Shown here piece after piece: positions 31,601-44,050 of a stretch of DNA of 64,000 nucleotides (positions are counted from its first letter, which is position 1; each line of letters starts with the position of its first letter). The notes below the pieces were generated by a model. It did no database searches and was not told where the DNA came from. It worked only from the letters and a program-made list of their open reading frames with translations. Source of the stretch: Notospermus geniculatus (lineage: Eukaryota > Nemertea > Pilidiophora > Heteronemertea > Lineidae); the NCBI GenBank assembly GCA_002633025.1, contig NMRB01000115.1:526210-590209 (forward strand). The letters run 5' to 3'. Both the position numbers and the translations under genes were made by a program.

Positions 31601-34600
31601 TACACTTTTCACTGCAATCAATCTTGGTGTGAATTACCACACTCGGAGTCTAAATTACATCTGTACATGTACACTGCACAACAATGCATTCACATTTGAC
31701 AGGTGGGCCTACCGAGAAAAAAACTACATTTCTATAAGTCTGAGTGTATTACATTATTTAGATTAGACAAACATAAAAAGACATACATGTAAAAACACTG
31801 AGTTTCCATTCAGTGTGAGTGCATTACATTTTACATGCAGACAAACATGTTTTTTATTCAGGTAATAGACTTACTCTTAATGGCTCCCTTTTCAAATGTT
31901 TACAAAGTGCAATTAACACTGTTTGGATTGCACTTTTCAAGTAAATCTTAGCTGCAGGCAGGGCACAAGCCATAACACACATAAAGCTTTGCACAGCCGG
32001 TCGCACCAGCGGACAAGATTTCATGGGCCTACTTATCGTGGAATTGTGTGTAAAGTTGCCGTGCTAGTTTTGGTTAAAACTTGTCCATATGACTAGAATA
32101 GAAAATATTATAGGCAAATGACCTGCAAAATGATTTCTGTGGATTTTAAACTAAAAAGGAATGTAATAAAGTTAGGCGTAGGCCTGCATGTACATGTTAT
32201 GTAATACTGTAGGCCTACTAACACAACCCTGCAGTTTTATTCGTGATCATAGACTACTAATTAAACTACAAAGTTTGATAATCACTTTCTTTCAGCAATG
32301 ACAGGATTCGCTGACAGTGCAGTCGTCTTGCCCCTGCGTAGAAAAGATGAGTTAACTATGAGGGACTTTAAGGGACTGAATCGAGCTGCCGTCCAGGGAG
32401 GTCTTGTGAATGCTCGGGAACAATATGACTTCAAAGCAACACATGATATGCGAAAGAAACTTTCTGATAAAGATAAAAATAAGAATAGAACAAGACGCAT
32501 TCCTCCAACAATGGTATTTGGTATCTCAACGAGGTAATGACGGCGTGGATTATTGTTCTTCTTCCTAACAATAGATGGCAGAAGTGATCCAATTTAAACC
32601 ATCCGAAGCTGAATTCGTGAATGCAGGTGTTTGCATCAAAATTCCCAGGGGGCAGTATAAGTTACGGTCTTGAAGAGCTGTTGTCTTGCGTTTACACTGT
32701 ACTTGATGGTTGTTGGCAGGGTAAAACAACCCTATCTTTTGCACTAACTGACTCAGTTAACTGATACATGTACATGTAGCAATAGACTATCACTCCAAAA
32801 GAGTGCAGCACCTAACGGGGCAGCGTCATGACGTCCTGCAAAGATCTTTGAAAATGACAAATCAGTCAAATATTTGATTTTGATTGCCAGGTTATTTTCA
32901 AAGATCCCTGTTAGCCCATTGAAAATCGACACTTGTCTCGGGCGCCTGGCTAGTAGACTTTTACCCTTGAACGTGTTGGTTATTTCTTGCAGGCCATCAA
33001 CTCCAATATTTGACCTTTTAGAACACAAATACCAGGATCGCTGGCTCGAGGATCGCCGACTGGCAGAATTAGCAAAATCTGCGAAGGAACAATCGAAGGT
33101 AACTTTCAAAAGTTTGATTCCTTTTCAAGTGAAATTTTCAAAGTCAATCAAACTTTAGAGATGCATACTATGATGTATTCTTGATTTCGTCATGGTGCCA
33201 ACTCCCAGGACCTCGTGTGGCCATTCACAAGAACACTGCTTACAAATAATGCAACTTTATAGAATGTGTATAATTGCAGGCAGTATTTGGGACAAAAGCT
33301 GATATGAATTCAATTACATCAACAATCTGTCCGTGTGTTTTCCCTTGCCTTTATTCTATGGGGTAGTCACCTGTGACCAAGGTGACTCGTGACTGACACC
33401 TTTCGACTATACAATTTATTCATCTTTTCAGAGAAAAAATCTCAATGATAAAAAATTTACATGCGAGCCTACTGAAATTTTGCTGTATCTGTAATAAGCT
33501 TTGAAATAATGTTTCAATTCATGGGTAGTCATCTGTAAAACAACTTTGTGATGAGCACTCTGACATGTTTGAGATTCGGGCCTTCAGAGTTCATGACGGG
33601 GTGATCAAAATTTTGTTATGTCATCTGTAACAATCAACATGGTGTGCAATCAAATATGTTTTGTGAAACCATCTGTGTCATTTGTGACAGTACCCGGTCG
33701 TCGCGAATTTGGAAGTAACGCTGAAGGGGTGAATGTCGTCCACTCTGAATCCTACATTTAACCCCTTGCTCCTATACCACAACACTTGATACCTGGCTTC
33801 CTAAGATTATCTTGAACTCAGGTTGAGCCCACATCTTTTCATTTGTTCAGGTTTGCCAGGGCTTGACATGACAATGAAAAAGTTGTGGCTCGACCTGAGT
33901 TCAAGGTAATCTTCGTTGGTGCATATGGAGGCCCTTAGTGCATCATTTGATCCTTTTATTACTTTCATTTCAGACCCTGCAGTATAAAGTTGAGAATTCG
34001 AAGAGGCAACTCGGGCATTTAAAGCTCTTACTGCTGCTCCAAAAATACTCTAAATTCATGCTCTTTTCACTATTTTTCAGAAGAGTACATCAGGCAAAGT
34101 GTATGACACCAGGGCAACGTTGCTGAGGACCTATCAGAATCCAGTTGAGCCTGCCCCATTCTGGCAAATGTCAAAATTTACAAGATCGGTAAGTAAAGTC
34201 CACTCGCACTTTATTCCACCACAAACTATCATACATGTCGTACGGTACGTGAAAAAATTTGGCCTGGCTAAGGTGGTAGCAATATCCCTTGGGCAATGAC
34301 ATTTTGTTTAGCAAGAAATCAATGGTTTAGTCGCGATTTTCAGATTCCTTCAAGGTAAACTGGAGGTCAATCTTGGTCAAACGTGGGCAAAACACCAACC
34401 CACCAAAGTCCATACAAAATATAAAGTTCGTACTATTATGTGTGATAAGAAACGGCAGGAAAAAGATTTGGGGCTCAAAGTCAGGTGACTGCCCACTGCC
34501 CACACGACTAGGCTGTGCACTCTACTTTTCAATGGGCACTGCAGGAGATAATCAAACAGGTGCGGATCCAGAGGGGGTGCGCATGCGCCTCCATTTTGGC

Positions 34601-37600
34601 CAACAGATCTGTAAAATCGACCGTGAAATTCTGGAATTGGCCGCAAATTTCAAAGTTCCTAGCACAGGGTGCCCCCTCTTTTCCCAAATCCTGGATCCTC
34701 CCCTGTCAAAAGAAGAGTTTCTGAAGTGGCCAACTTGAGCCTCTTGACTCCTCACAAAGAAAGCATCCACTTTTTGGTTCCGAATGTTTACTTTTAGTCT
34801 TTTAGAAGTCACTACGTCATCAAGACGGAAAATAAATGACCTCAAATCACTTCTCTTGAAATAATTAGACTGTTTCTGTGGCAAAGAAATTATCATAAAA
34901 AAGACATCGCTCCACGATATTGAATGCATTAAAAAGATTTTTTCAAGTTACGCAAATATTTGCATTCTTCTTTTCATGTTGCTTGACCCATCTGTTATTT
35001 TGGTCATGTCGTGTGCTTGCACGGAGGACGCCACCATTGTTCTTAGCCAATGGCTACATTGTGCATAATTTGCTCGGAAGAGACGACTGAATTGAAATTT
35101 ATTGCCGAACCAAATCATGGTGACAACTCCACAGTATGGCTATACATTTGACAAAACTGGAACCAAGGTCCAAGGGTTAAAAAAATCGGAAAAATACACG
35201 CATGCCCACATTATTGCTCACCAGTTGATTTTCTTTTGTATTCTGAAACTAAATTTTGTTGAACTTGCAACCCTCAAGTTTGTTTTTATCAACTTTCTGA
35301 AAGTTATCAAGTTTTAAACTTCCAGTCAACTCAACTTCCAAACTTCAATTCCAGTTTTATAAACGTTCAAACTTCCAGTCAACTCAACTTCCAAACGTCC
35401 AGTTACCAGCTTTCAAACTTCCAGTTTTAAAAAACTATCAAACTTCCACTGAGTCAGGTCTGCTTTGAAACTTCCAGTTACCAATACCAGTTTCAAACTT
35501 CCAGTCAACTCAATTTTCAAACTTCCAGTTTCCAACTTTCAAACTTCCAATGAATTACCAACTTTCAAACTTCCAGTTAACAACTTTAAAACTTCCAGTA
35601 TAAATCTGTTTCTCAAAATTAAGTGACAAAGAATGATCTTGTAGTCAATTAAGAGAATGATCATCTCCAGGCTGTTACTTACTGGCATAAGATTGACAAC
35701 CTACGATACCATGTGATCAAATCAGGTCAATGATCCAGACATCAATTCAATTAGGACCATCTCGGATGAAATTGAGTGCATTACCAATCGCAGGAAATCT
35801 ATTATGCAAATGAGAGGGCACTCTTGATGATATTAATTCTGAGCTTGTTTTTAGTTGGAATTGTGTTGTCGGCATTCTTGGGGTGGGTGGGGGAGGTTGG
35901 GCGAGCATCACTGTAGCAATGCGAAAGCAAGCCCTGTCCAAAAAGTTACAACAATTTTACATGCAAGTTACCCAAAATTCATCTCTGTTGAAAATGAACA
36001 CAGTACACATATTCAGAGTCGCCGGACCGTTCTTGGTTCTAGAACGATAATCGTTAAGGAAGTGAACGAATACGAAACTAGAGTAATGGAGCATGCTGGG
36101 AAAATGATGCATAAGTAATGAAACAATATTGTGGAAGTCGTAGCTACTGGTGCCAACGAATCATAAAATTTGACCATTGTTTACTTGTGTGAACTTCCTA
36201 GAGACAGAATTGACAATTTCTCTATGTTGTGATTTGGGGATGGTGCATCTTCCACAGGATGTAGGATTATGCTAATTTTGCGTTCAGGTGGAAGATCTCT
36301 TAATTGACATCCTGTGAAAGTTAACATCAGTCAATATGACATGTACCAGTACATTTGTCTAAGTTCTGCTGGACAAGAAAATTGGGACTCCATTTGGCTG
36401 CCATTTTGGTTAAGATTATCAGTTCGAGGAGTTCCAAATCTCTATTGAACTATATCAATCCGAGCTGGGGTGGATCCCCGCAGGTATAAACCCATTATGA
36501 CTCGAGTGTCGCCCACTCTGAAAACACTCAAAAATCATGGCATAATGGGGTGCACCACTTTTCCCCCTAAATACATCTGAGTACCGGTATCACCCTTAGT
36601 TTCACATGTAATGTACACCGGGATGGCCAGCGAATGCCATCGCTCCAAGCAGGTCTTGAAATCATGAGTACATACCTCAAGCCATCAAGGTGCCTATCTG
36701 GAGCATTATCACTATTTTCTAACAGCCCAATATGATTGCTGTCGGAATCTAAAAGAAACCAAAATGGGCTTCCCAAAGTCATAACTGAGACCACAAGAAC
36801 GATTCCGCCTGTTCCGTTGTTCCGCTTTTCAAGTAAGCCTTGGAAAACCATGGGGACACCATGGAATGAGGGGGTCGCCACTTCTCCACGAAAAGATGTC
36901 GCCACTTCTCCACGGAAAGATGTCGCTGCGACCATATCAGGCCTCTTCATTGTCTTCAGGACGTCATCTCCGTGGCAATGTGCGGTGCGAGCATGAAGTC
37001 ACAACGTCACGGCAGTGTGACGTTGACGTTCTGTACAACGTCACAGTGGAAAAGTGGATACGGTCGCAGCGCCATCAAATGGTAGAAAAAATTAGGCTAC
37101 CTCCTCATTGAAACGAAAGTTAGCAGAAGGGACTTCCATGCATTCCCAGCAATTTTTGTATCAAGATTATGGTGGGCAATATCGATTTTTTACTCAGATG
37201 TACTTCTGGAAATTGTCTGTTATTTTTTTTGTCAGATGTGAAGGAAAAACATAATGGTTTCACTCACCGTGAAGTCAATTCATTTTCAGTTGAAGCGCCA
37301 GTCAATCCCGGAATTCCCAAATCGTCCAACATGGATGGTTACCATTGAATCGCCTTCCATTATATTTTGATTGATCTAATAGTGGCTAGTTATGGCAGTT
37401 GTGACCTGAAGCAATATTATTGTTATAAGTGTTAAACAAGGCAAGGGAAATCAACTGATATAGCAATTCCCTCCCTCAGGTATCGACCTCGGAGGATGCG
37501 TGCAAGATGCTAATTAAATTGTTAAAAGTTACATGGTTTTGCCTCATTTATTGTTGGAATATGACGAGAGTGGCCTAAAGTACCCGGCCTCATACACTTC

Positions 37601-39021
37601 ACCAAAAGGGGGACAGATTTCTTCGTATTTTGGGAAAATGGGCCTTGTTTAGAGAGACCTCTGTTGTCGTTCCAAGGTGCAGATCCAGGAGGGGCTGGAC
37701 CCCTATCGGCAACCAACAATGTGTCTTCAGGATTAGACAGATCCTCAGATTGCACCAATCTGTCATCCCAAAGATACTTCGGGACGTCCCAGTTTTGCGT
37801 ACTTTGTACAAAAACCAAGTACCTTCTTAAACTACGCTATACAAACAGACTTATGCAAGTCCTTTTTCTAGCCTTCAAACTGGACAGCATCGCAGACAGC
37901 TTCTTCACGATTTTCCTATCATGATACCAAGTCTGGCATATCTCCTGTATTGCCATTTCAGAAAAAATTTTCCTTATTTTCAAGTCGACGATTGACAGGA
38001 TCAGTTGCTACAGATATATCAAGAAATCTTTCTTGTACACTGTATTTTGGCTACAGGAGACAATGGACTTGTATGGGTAGCCACCTGGTGCCAAATATAG
38101 CAACTCTCAGACATGGCTTACAAGTCCCCCACATCCAACTGATGAACTCAAACAAGTTGGCCATCGTTGTATACCTCACTCAACTCAATTGTGTTTCCAA
38201 CTTAAACAGCAAAAATTCCGCATCATTAGGTCTCAAGTAAAGTGTATCAAATTTTATGACCTGTCTCACTCACCAACACCCATGCAATAATGACGGCAGC
38301 TAATTGGGTATAATTTCTCGAGTGATTTTCAATTCTTTTCAAGTTAATGACTTTGTGCTTCATTTACGCCATCAGGGGAATTTGAATTCTGAGCGTCATG
38401 CAAGTTTATGGGACATGCAGTTTGCACCTCATGTTTTGGTTGCTAAGAACAATTTAGTGCATGAACAAATTTTATAGTAGATGGAAAGAATGGAACATGT
38501 TTTGGAGAAGTTGCTGTAGGGAATTGGCAGCAGGGCTGTTTCTCCCTTGGCTAGCATCTAGGCACAGAGGTTTCGTTCAGAAAACTGGCACTGATCAGTC
38601 GCAAGCCTGCGTACATCGCAGTGACTGAACGAAAGTGGGTACTAGTCGCTAGAAAGTTGAACATGAGCAACCTGCGGCAACTGGCACAATCTCAGTTCCA
38701 GCGAGTCGCAATGGTGCGTACATCGACCCTTTCTGGCGACTGATCAGTCGCCTCCAGTTCCAGCTAGATCCTCCCAGTTGCCAGTAGCTCAGTGGCGACT
38801 AGTTGTCTCCAGTTGCAAGTGTGAAGTGATGTACACTCGTTGTTATTTATCTTTACTCATGACTAATACATGACCTCCCCTTCTCTTTTTAGGCAAGACC
38901 AGCCCTGTCAACCTTTCGAAGCGCTCCAGCACGAGGCTCTGCATTCCAACACCACGAATCAGACTGCATATCCCGCCGAGGCGTCCAAGGGCACGGCATC
39001 TACGAATCAGCAAAGAACTAA
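28580..39021 (+). CDS. CFAP77: Cilia- and flagella-associated protein 77 (complete, six coding exons)
   Basis: Encodes a homologue of human CFAP77 (C9orf171, DUF4483 family), a small protein of ciliary doublet microtubules. Coding exons: 28580-28675, 31488-31587, 32296-32533, 32993-33098, 34081-34188, 38893-39021. All junctions are GT-AG with matching phases, giving 258 residues. Diagnostic segments align with human CFAP77 in order: RETMLDNQLLLR, QLGRPLRRGYNIP, GLNRAAVQGGLVNARE, PPTMVFGISTRPSTPIFDLL, VYDTRATLLRTYQNP and FWQMSKF. The N-terminus is shorter than in human. It is transcribed away from AK8 and probably coregulated with it. Introns are 0.5-4.7 kb and hold transposon relics. Confidence 0.94.
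28833..30349. mobile_element. ~1.5-kb element with fourfold GTCAACTCGTACC ends, CFAP77 intron 1
   Basis: The left end has four direct copies of GTCAACTCGTACC (28833-28900); the right end has four inverted copies, GGTACGAGTTGAC (30282-30349). The arrays therefore form complex inverted termini. Inside are a hairpin (about 28928-29033, TAGCGGACAAAGTCGTGGGA against CCCACTACTTTGTCCGCTA) and the element at 29473-29961. No transposase was recognised. Confidence 0.7.
29473..29961. mobile_element. 489-bp element with perfect 9-bp target duplication (MULE-like)
   Basis: GGGTCGCACTAA and TTAGTGCGACC are inverted ends, flanked on both sides by GTATTATAT (29464-29472 and 29962-29970). The ends carry repeated GCGTCCA motifs facing inward. 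A nine-base duplication is typical of Mutator-like elements. It is non-coding and nested in the larger 28833-30349 element. Confidence 0.85.
30401..30784. mobile_element. 384-bp TTAA-flanked element with AGGAG ends
   Basis: AGGAGTTCGACGTCCAAGTT is mirrored by AACTTGGACGTCCAGCTCCT. The flanks are exact: TTAA at 30397-30400 and 30785-30788. It has the same end and target as the element at 47451-47628. Confidence 0.88.
30790..31487. other. Rest of CFAP77 intron 1
   Basis: Rich in TAGGCCTA-type octamers; no exon or defined element recognised. Confidence 0.5.
31488..31587 (+). CDS. CFAP77: CFAP77 coding exon 2
   Basis: AQLGRPLRRGYNIPKDGFTY then GRPNRGTDGGTAEA. Acceptor TTTTCCAG, ends phase 1. 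Confidence 0.94.
32296..32533 (+). CDS. CFAP77: CFAP77 coding exon 3
   Basis: 238 bases, from MTGFADSAVVLPLRRKDE through GLNRAAVQGGLVNARE to RRIPPTMVFGIST. Largest exon, with a lysine-rich stretch before RRIPPT. Confidence 0.95.
32993..33098 (+). CDS. CFAP77: CFAP77 coding exon 4
   Basis: RPSTPIFDLLEHKYQDRWLE then DRRLAELAKSAKEQSK, probably helical. Acceptor TTCTTGCAG, donor AAG/GTAACT. Confidence 0.95.
33803..33913. repeat. Fold-back element in CFAP77 intron 4
   Basis: AAGATTATCTTGAACTCAGG pairs with CCTGAGTTCAAGGTAATCTT. The arms are ~28 bases around a ~55-base loop. Confidence 0.82.
34081..34188 (+). CDS. CFAP77: CFAP77 coding exon 5
   Basis: 36 codons, KSTSGKVYDTRATLLRTYQN to FWQMSKFTRS, phase 0 at both ends, donor TCG/GTAAGT. 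Confidence 0.94.
34557..34705. mobile_element. 149-bp hAT-like MITE in CFAP77 intron 5
   Basis: The ends CAGGTGCGGATCCAG and, inverted, CAGGGGAGGATCCAG match the CAGGGGCGGATCCAG end common in animal hAT elements. TCAAA flanks both sides. A truncated similar end (GGTGCAGATCCAGGAGGGG) is at 37676. Confidence 0.78.
35310..35610. repeat. CAAACTTCCAGT-rich degenerate tandem repeat
   Basis: About a dozen irregularly spaced copies of CAAACTTCCAGT and variants mixed with CAACTCAACTTC, in CFAP77 intron 5. Confidence 0.8.
35611..38892. other. Rest of CFAP77 intron 5
   Basis: No exon recognised. Seen: a 23-base tandem repeat TCGCCACTTCTCCACG at 36880-36927, a truncated hAT-like end at 37676, and imperfect repeats of GCGACTGATCAGTCG type at 38580-38760. 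Confidence 0.5.
38893..39021 (+). CDS. CFAP77: CFAP77 coding exon 6 (C-terminus)
   Basis: ARPALSTFRSAPARGSAFQH to YESAKN and TAA (39019-39021). Weakly conserved tail, with HHESDCISRRGVQGHGIY in place of the human HREECAVRQG region. Acceptor TCTTTTTAG. Confidence 0.88.
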   Translation, partial: ARPALSTFRSAPARGSAFQHHESDCISRRGVQGHGIYESAKN

Positions 39022-41627
39022 ACAGCTGGATGCCGCTGCAGGACTATTGAAATCAAATGAGAACTTCCGCAAAAGTGATCCCATTAAACTACTGTTCAAC
39101 ACCTCAACAAATTTCCGAATGGTTCAAATTAATCATGTTTATGTTGTATAATGTGAAGTTAAAATGGAGTTTATCTTTTGTATGGCTAAGCTGTATGATG
39201 CGTTTCACCCAAATTTGAGTCAAAGTTTGTCAGATTGCTCCTACAATGGCTAAGCACTTAACGATCAAGTTAGGGTGGAATTTGTGGTGTGTCGCCCTTT
39301 ATTTTTCACATGGGGCACCCACTTGGATTTATTGTCAGAGACCACCGAGTTGTGAGCAATTTACAGGTATATTACGATGCTGAATGGATGGCAACATCGG
39401 GATAACTGAATCGTTAGGGCCCATTCTTGGCAGACGCAAATAGCACGAAGACGATTGGCAAAATGAAAGAGGTGATTCTGGCCACTAATTGGGAAACCAT
39501 GCCTTTTGTGGACTGCGTCAACCCCTATGGAAAATTTAATTATTTGTAAAAACACTTCCAACTTAGTGCAAATGATGTAGCATTCCTTACATTTCACTTT
39601 GACCTGGTATTGTACCACGTGTTTTCACAGCCTTCGTCATGTGCAGTCGAAATCTCGCTTATTAACCAAAAACGGTGGCAAATTTACCAATAGACCCGCA
39701 GTTGTCTTGCAACCTTTTAAACTCATCGCCCCAGAAATTGACCACCATTGGCCTCGTTCGAGACCCAGGTGGCCGACACAACCCCCGTGTTGATACACTG
39801 CTCGCCATTTCAGTCGATAAATTCGCTTCAATTTACCCATTAATTATCATAAACATAACTTTAATTGTCTCGGTCGTTTCATTCAGGGTAATGTTTACAT
39901 TGATAATAAGATTTTTCTGTTGAAGTTTAAGAGGAAAAGTTACAAAAACAGATGAGGCTGCCAAGGAATGCTTCCAGTGAATTCTTTGGGAACCTCAGCT
40001 TCTTTAGGATCTGTTGATTCTCATTAACGGACTCATTGTCACTCTACCACCCACTGTAAACCTTCTTTGAGGCGTCACATCAGTGTTCCATTCGCCTTAT
40101 GGGAAGTTGTATCTTGCTTGACTTCGTTGCTGATTTAGCAAAAAAAATTTGCCTTTTTGGTGTCTTATATTACAGGTTCTGTCACACCTTTCGCAAAATG
40201 TACACGCCCAAAAAAATTGTAACATACGATGGACAAACTGGTGCAGTGCACACATGGGAGCCTCTCGGCATCAAATCGAAGGTTTCTTGTTGCATATTTG
40301 CTGACCCAGACCAGGTCGCCGTTGGGTTGGGTGCTTGTTACAAAATTTTTGCTCATACAGGAGCCGTATTTACCGATTTACGGCCTGAAACTCTGTAAAG
40401 TAGCCTTACTGACCAAACCTGTGCCTCACCCATTAAGTCTTTGAAGCCTAGTGATGAAACTGGAAAGCAGTGTCACTTTGGTGGTTACCCACATAAGAAA
40501 GTTTGGGGGTCCTGCTTTGCCCAATCAGTGTCTTACTTTATAATATCATGACACTGATAGTGTCTAAATGAGGTGGAGAGGTGCATGGATTGGATACCTA
40601 CCGTGTTTGTGACGTCAACAATTCCAATCTGTGCAGCCTGTTGTGGTGAAACCCTGTGTCAGACCAATTTTCTCCAATCATGTTCGAAACCCTGCCAATT
40701 AAGATGTAAAATTTTTCACAAATGCTTCGTATGCTGTCTTAGAATCTGCTCCATAGGAAGCTAAGCGTTGGTGACAGATGCGTGGCACAGGCTGTGAAGA
40801 TTTTGATAGTGAAAGCAATGAGGTTTGTGTGGAAACTATTGGTATTGTTTAAGTAAATGGGACTATGAGGTTTCTGTACAAGATGTCTAAGTCTACATGA
40901 TTCATTGGGTGGTTGGTGACCTTCAGAGCAAGTCTGTGTCAAACCAGTTTGAAACGCAGTATACATGTAGTTGTCTCAGACAGGACTTGCCAGCTTTCGT
41001 AAATCATTTGTAACATATCATTTGCTTCCACCTTGGAGGAATTCAGTATAATTCCTCCAAGCTTCCACAAAAAAATGTGAGCGTTGCTGCACTTACCCAC
41101 AATCTTTCATCACAGAATCATGCTGGCTGGGAGAACTTCAAATCTGAAATGAAGAAGACAAAAAAATTGTATGTCACTTATCTCATAAGGCCCTGTTCTT
41201 AATCATGGACCTTAAACTCTGCAGTACTATAATATTTCATCAGTCCAGTGATGATCATGCGTTGATCAACATTCTTGGTTTGTGATCTGATCTCATGTTG
41301 AGTTTCTGCTTCGTAGTTTTATCATTTAGCTGTTGTTTAGGGCAGCTTCTGTGAATAACCTGATCTCAAAAACTCAACTGACTATATGGCAGATTACAAA
41401 CCAGGTGTGTTGAATTACTGAAAATCTATGAAATATGTACGGTACTGAGTGGATTTTATAATATATTTTTCTTGTATTATACTGACATTTATTTGGATTG
41501 GTGTGTCACAACTTTGTACATTAAGCAATATGTATGTTGGATTCCAATATTATCTGGCTGTGATATGTACATTAACTACTAATTATTTTTAGCTTTTGCT
41601 GACAGAAACTGTATTACAGAAATTTTA
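39022..41627. other. CFAP77 3' flank, no gene recognised
   Basis: No convincing exon. A 99-codon frame at 40099-40398 contains a plausible acceptor (ATTACAG at 40176) but matches no family I know, and its neighbourhood offers no partner exons. Confidence 0.4.
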
Positions 41628-41907
41628 GGGCCCAATTCATAAAGGGTGTTACTGTTTAAGACTTAAGCCGGTGACAGACTGGTGCGTACGCAGCGCGTCT
41701 TGTAGGCGTCCCACCAATCAGATCCTTCGATAGCTGTTTCGGTCTATGTTACCGCCTCACTGATTGGTTACACTTCCCGACGCGCTGCTTACGCGCTAGT
41801 CTGTCACCGCCTTTAGACGCGTGTAACTTCACTAAATGCACACACTTCTGCCATGCATTTGACGAAGTTACACGTGTCTAAGTCTTAAACACCCTTTATG
41901 AATTCCC
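41628..41907. mobile_element. Fold-back element with GGGCCCAATTCATAAA end, invaded by another
   Basis: GGGCCCAATTCATAAAGGGT is mirrored by ACCCTTTATGAATTCCCT-type sequence ending at 41907, with inner arms GTTTAAGACTTAA and GTCTTAAAC. A second palindrome is inserted in the left arm. Confidence 0.85.
41667..41811. mobile_element. TTAA-flanked palindrome nested in another fold-back element
   Basis: GCCGGTGACAGACTGGTGCG is mirrored by CGCGCTAGTCTGTCACCGCC. Flanks TTAA (41663-41666) and TTTA (41812-41815). The inner arms CGTACGCAGCGCGTC and GACGCGCTGCTTACG also pair. Confidence 0.87.
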
Positions 41908-42624
41908 TTAGTCTTAGCACATTCAATTTAATTGTGGGGATGAGGAATACTTCCTATTTGATTGTCACTGGTTTATTTCTATCCTCTGAATTGTTACTTG
42001 TGATGGTACAAGTATGGGTGATGTTCACATATTCCGTGTGCCAGGACAGGTTGTAGTGTCTGCTTGGCTTGGTTGAGATGATATGATAAAATACGACTTG
42101 CCCTCATTATTAGTAGGGGGCCTATAGGCCTAGATGTATAGGCCAATCATGCCGTGCCTGCCCCTTCCACAGCGCAGAACTAGTGTGCTTTGTGTCTTCA
42201 CTACAAAGCCTTTCCTTCCAAGCCTGGCACATGTACAAGTATTTTAGCAGATTTACCAACACAAGACCTTCTCTAAGTGTACATTTATTCAGTCCAATAA
42301 ACTGCAGTGTTTTCGATGTAAAATTCAGTCTTCTCATTATTTTTTCCCACTGCATTTAATTTGACCTTGTCTATCCTACGTAAAATCCCACCAACTGGGC
42401 TTTAAAAAAGTCTGTCACATTCATCATTGGAAAGCACTCGCCGGGCTCGTTCCAATGAATATACCTGCGGGATTGGAAGGGTTTTACTGACATTTCAGAC
42501 CCCCGGGTTCAGACCACATTTTCAAATTCGACGGCATATGTTACTAAAAGCAGTGCAAGAGTCAAATACTCAATATAGGCCTACATGCCCAAGAAGGTAC
42601 TCTACGGTTAGGGGCCTACCTCTC

Positions 42625-42625
42625 N
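42625..42625. other. Single N
   Basis: Isolated N followed 30 bases later by a C14 run (42656-42669). It may mark a low-quality base or a contig join. Confidence 0.6.
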
Positions 42626-43311
42626 TATGTTCTCATGTCCAGTAAAAATGTGCAGCCCCCCCCCCCCCCACCACAAGAACCAAGAATCAAATTTTCTTGG
42701 CCGTTGTGCGAAAACCGCGGGGCCACAATGTTGTCAACCACAATCCCTTGAATCGATAGTTTTTTTATGAAACTGAAATGTCACGAACGCGCAGTGACGG
42801 AGTTATCACTGCGCATGCGTAATCCTCCAGGTCAGCCTTGCGTGACGTCTGCCCCCGGCCATAAAACTAAAAACATGTACAAATCGCGCTAAAATGTTTT
42901 TAAATGCTTCAAAATGTTTTCGCAGTCACTCTGGCTGTCATATTAATCGAATTGCTTGATACGCGTCCAAATAACTTATGGAAAGGCAGTCATTGTAGCA
43001 GATTACCCGTAATATTTTCCCGTGTTTTCATTTCGCAAGCCACTAATTCCTCCGGAAGTGGTGTTGACATCAATCACTAGGCGCGCATGTTGGTAATGAG
43101 TGCACACTTTGCGCTATTTTGATTCTAATTAGTTACCTAATGTTGCCGTTTTGTGTTCAGGGGACGTCTCAATGTTTTCATCGCACCGTTGACTCGGAGA
43201 TGTACTATATACTATGAGGCAGACGACATTCAGTATGTAGCCTACACACTGACTGGTTTCGTCTTCTATTTCTATGATCACAGCACAGAGAATGATAGGG
43301 AACCAGGACCC

Positions 43312-43408
43312 ATGTTCCCGAAGCCGTCGTTAGGTTAACGATGTCGTTACGCTATGCATTTTCCCAGTTTTAACGACATCGTTAACCTAACGATGGATTC
43401 GGGAACAT
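43312..43408. mobile_element. 97-bp fold-back element
   Basis: ATGTTCCCGAAGCCGTCGTT pairs with AACGATGGATTCGGGAACAT. The inner arm GGTTAACGATGTCGTTA is perfectly mirrored. Confidence 0.88.
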
Positions 43409-44050
43409 TGCTCCAGATAAGTTAACTCCTACGGATCCCAAGTCCTACTGAAGAGGCCTACAACTGATTGAGGGGCGGTTCCTTTCACCTGAAATTTACG
43501 CCGACATGTAGCCTACGCCGTACGGACGTCATCTGAGATCGGTTCACCAAAAGGAATTTCCGTGAAAACGAAATCTGTTAGGCCATCTGCGAAGTGAAGA
43601 AGCTGACGTTCCGGAAATCGGGCCAAGCCGACCATTCTCAGCGAAGCGAGAGGAAAAATATTACTACATTGTGGAGCTGTTTGCCGTCCTGTGTACTGCT
43701 CTTGAAGCCCACACTACAGCGGCCCCCGTTCCTGGCACAAAATGCGCTCGTCTTCTTGCCGAGTCTTGTCTCCCGCGGCGAGAGCGGGAAACCGCTGTTG
43801 TGGCGGGAATGGGCCTAGATGCGCTTGTTGGACGGCCACACTCAATCCAACTGTTTTAGTCAATGAAGCAAAACTGTGTAGCCGTATTCTAGCAGAGAAT
43901 TCAACATACGTATTCAATTTATGTTTTTATATCCTCATTCAGTAGGATGTAAAGTTGCCGCAGGATTTAAAGGTGAATTCCCATTGATTTTATCCGGTAC
44001 GGTTGCTGTATTAAACGCGGGAAAGAAGCTAACCTGGAGCTCCAACACTT

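Noticed and set aside
35747-36118. Possible extra CFAP77 exon between exons 5 and 6
   Set aside because: The protein is complete and in phase without it; no similarity to CFAP77 in these frames.
40099-40398. 99-residue plus-strand frame with a plausible acceptor
   Set aside because: No family similarity that I recognise, and no neighbouring exon; left as unassigned.
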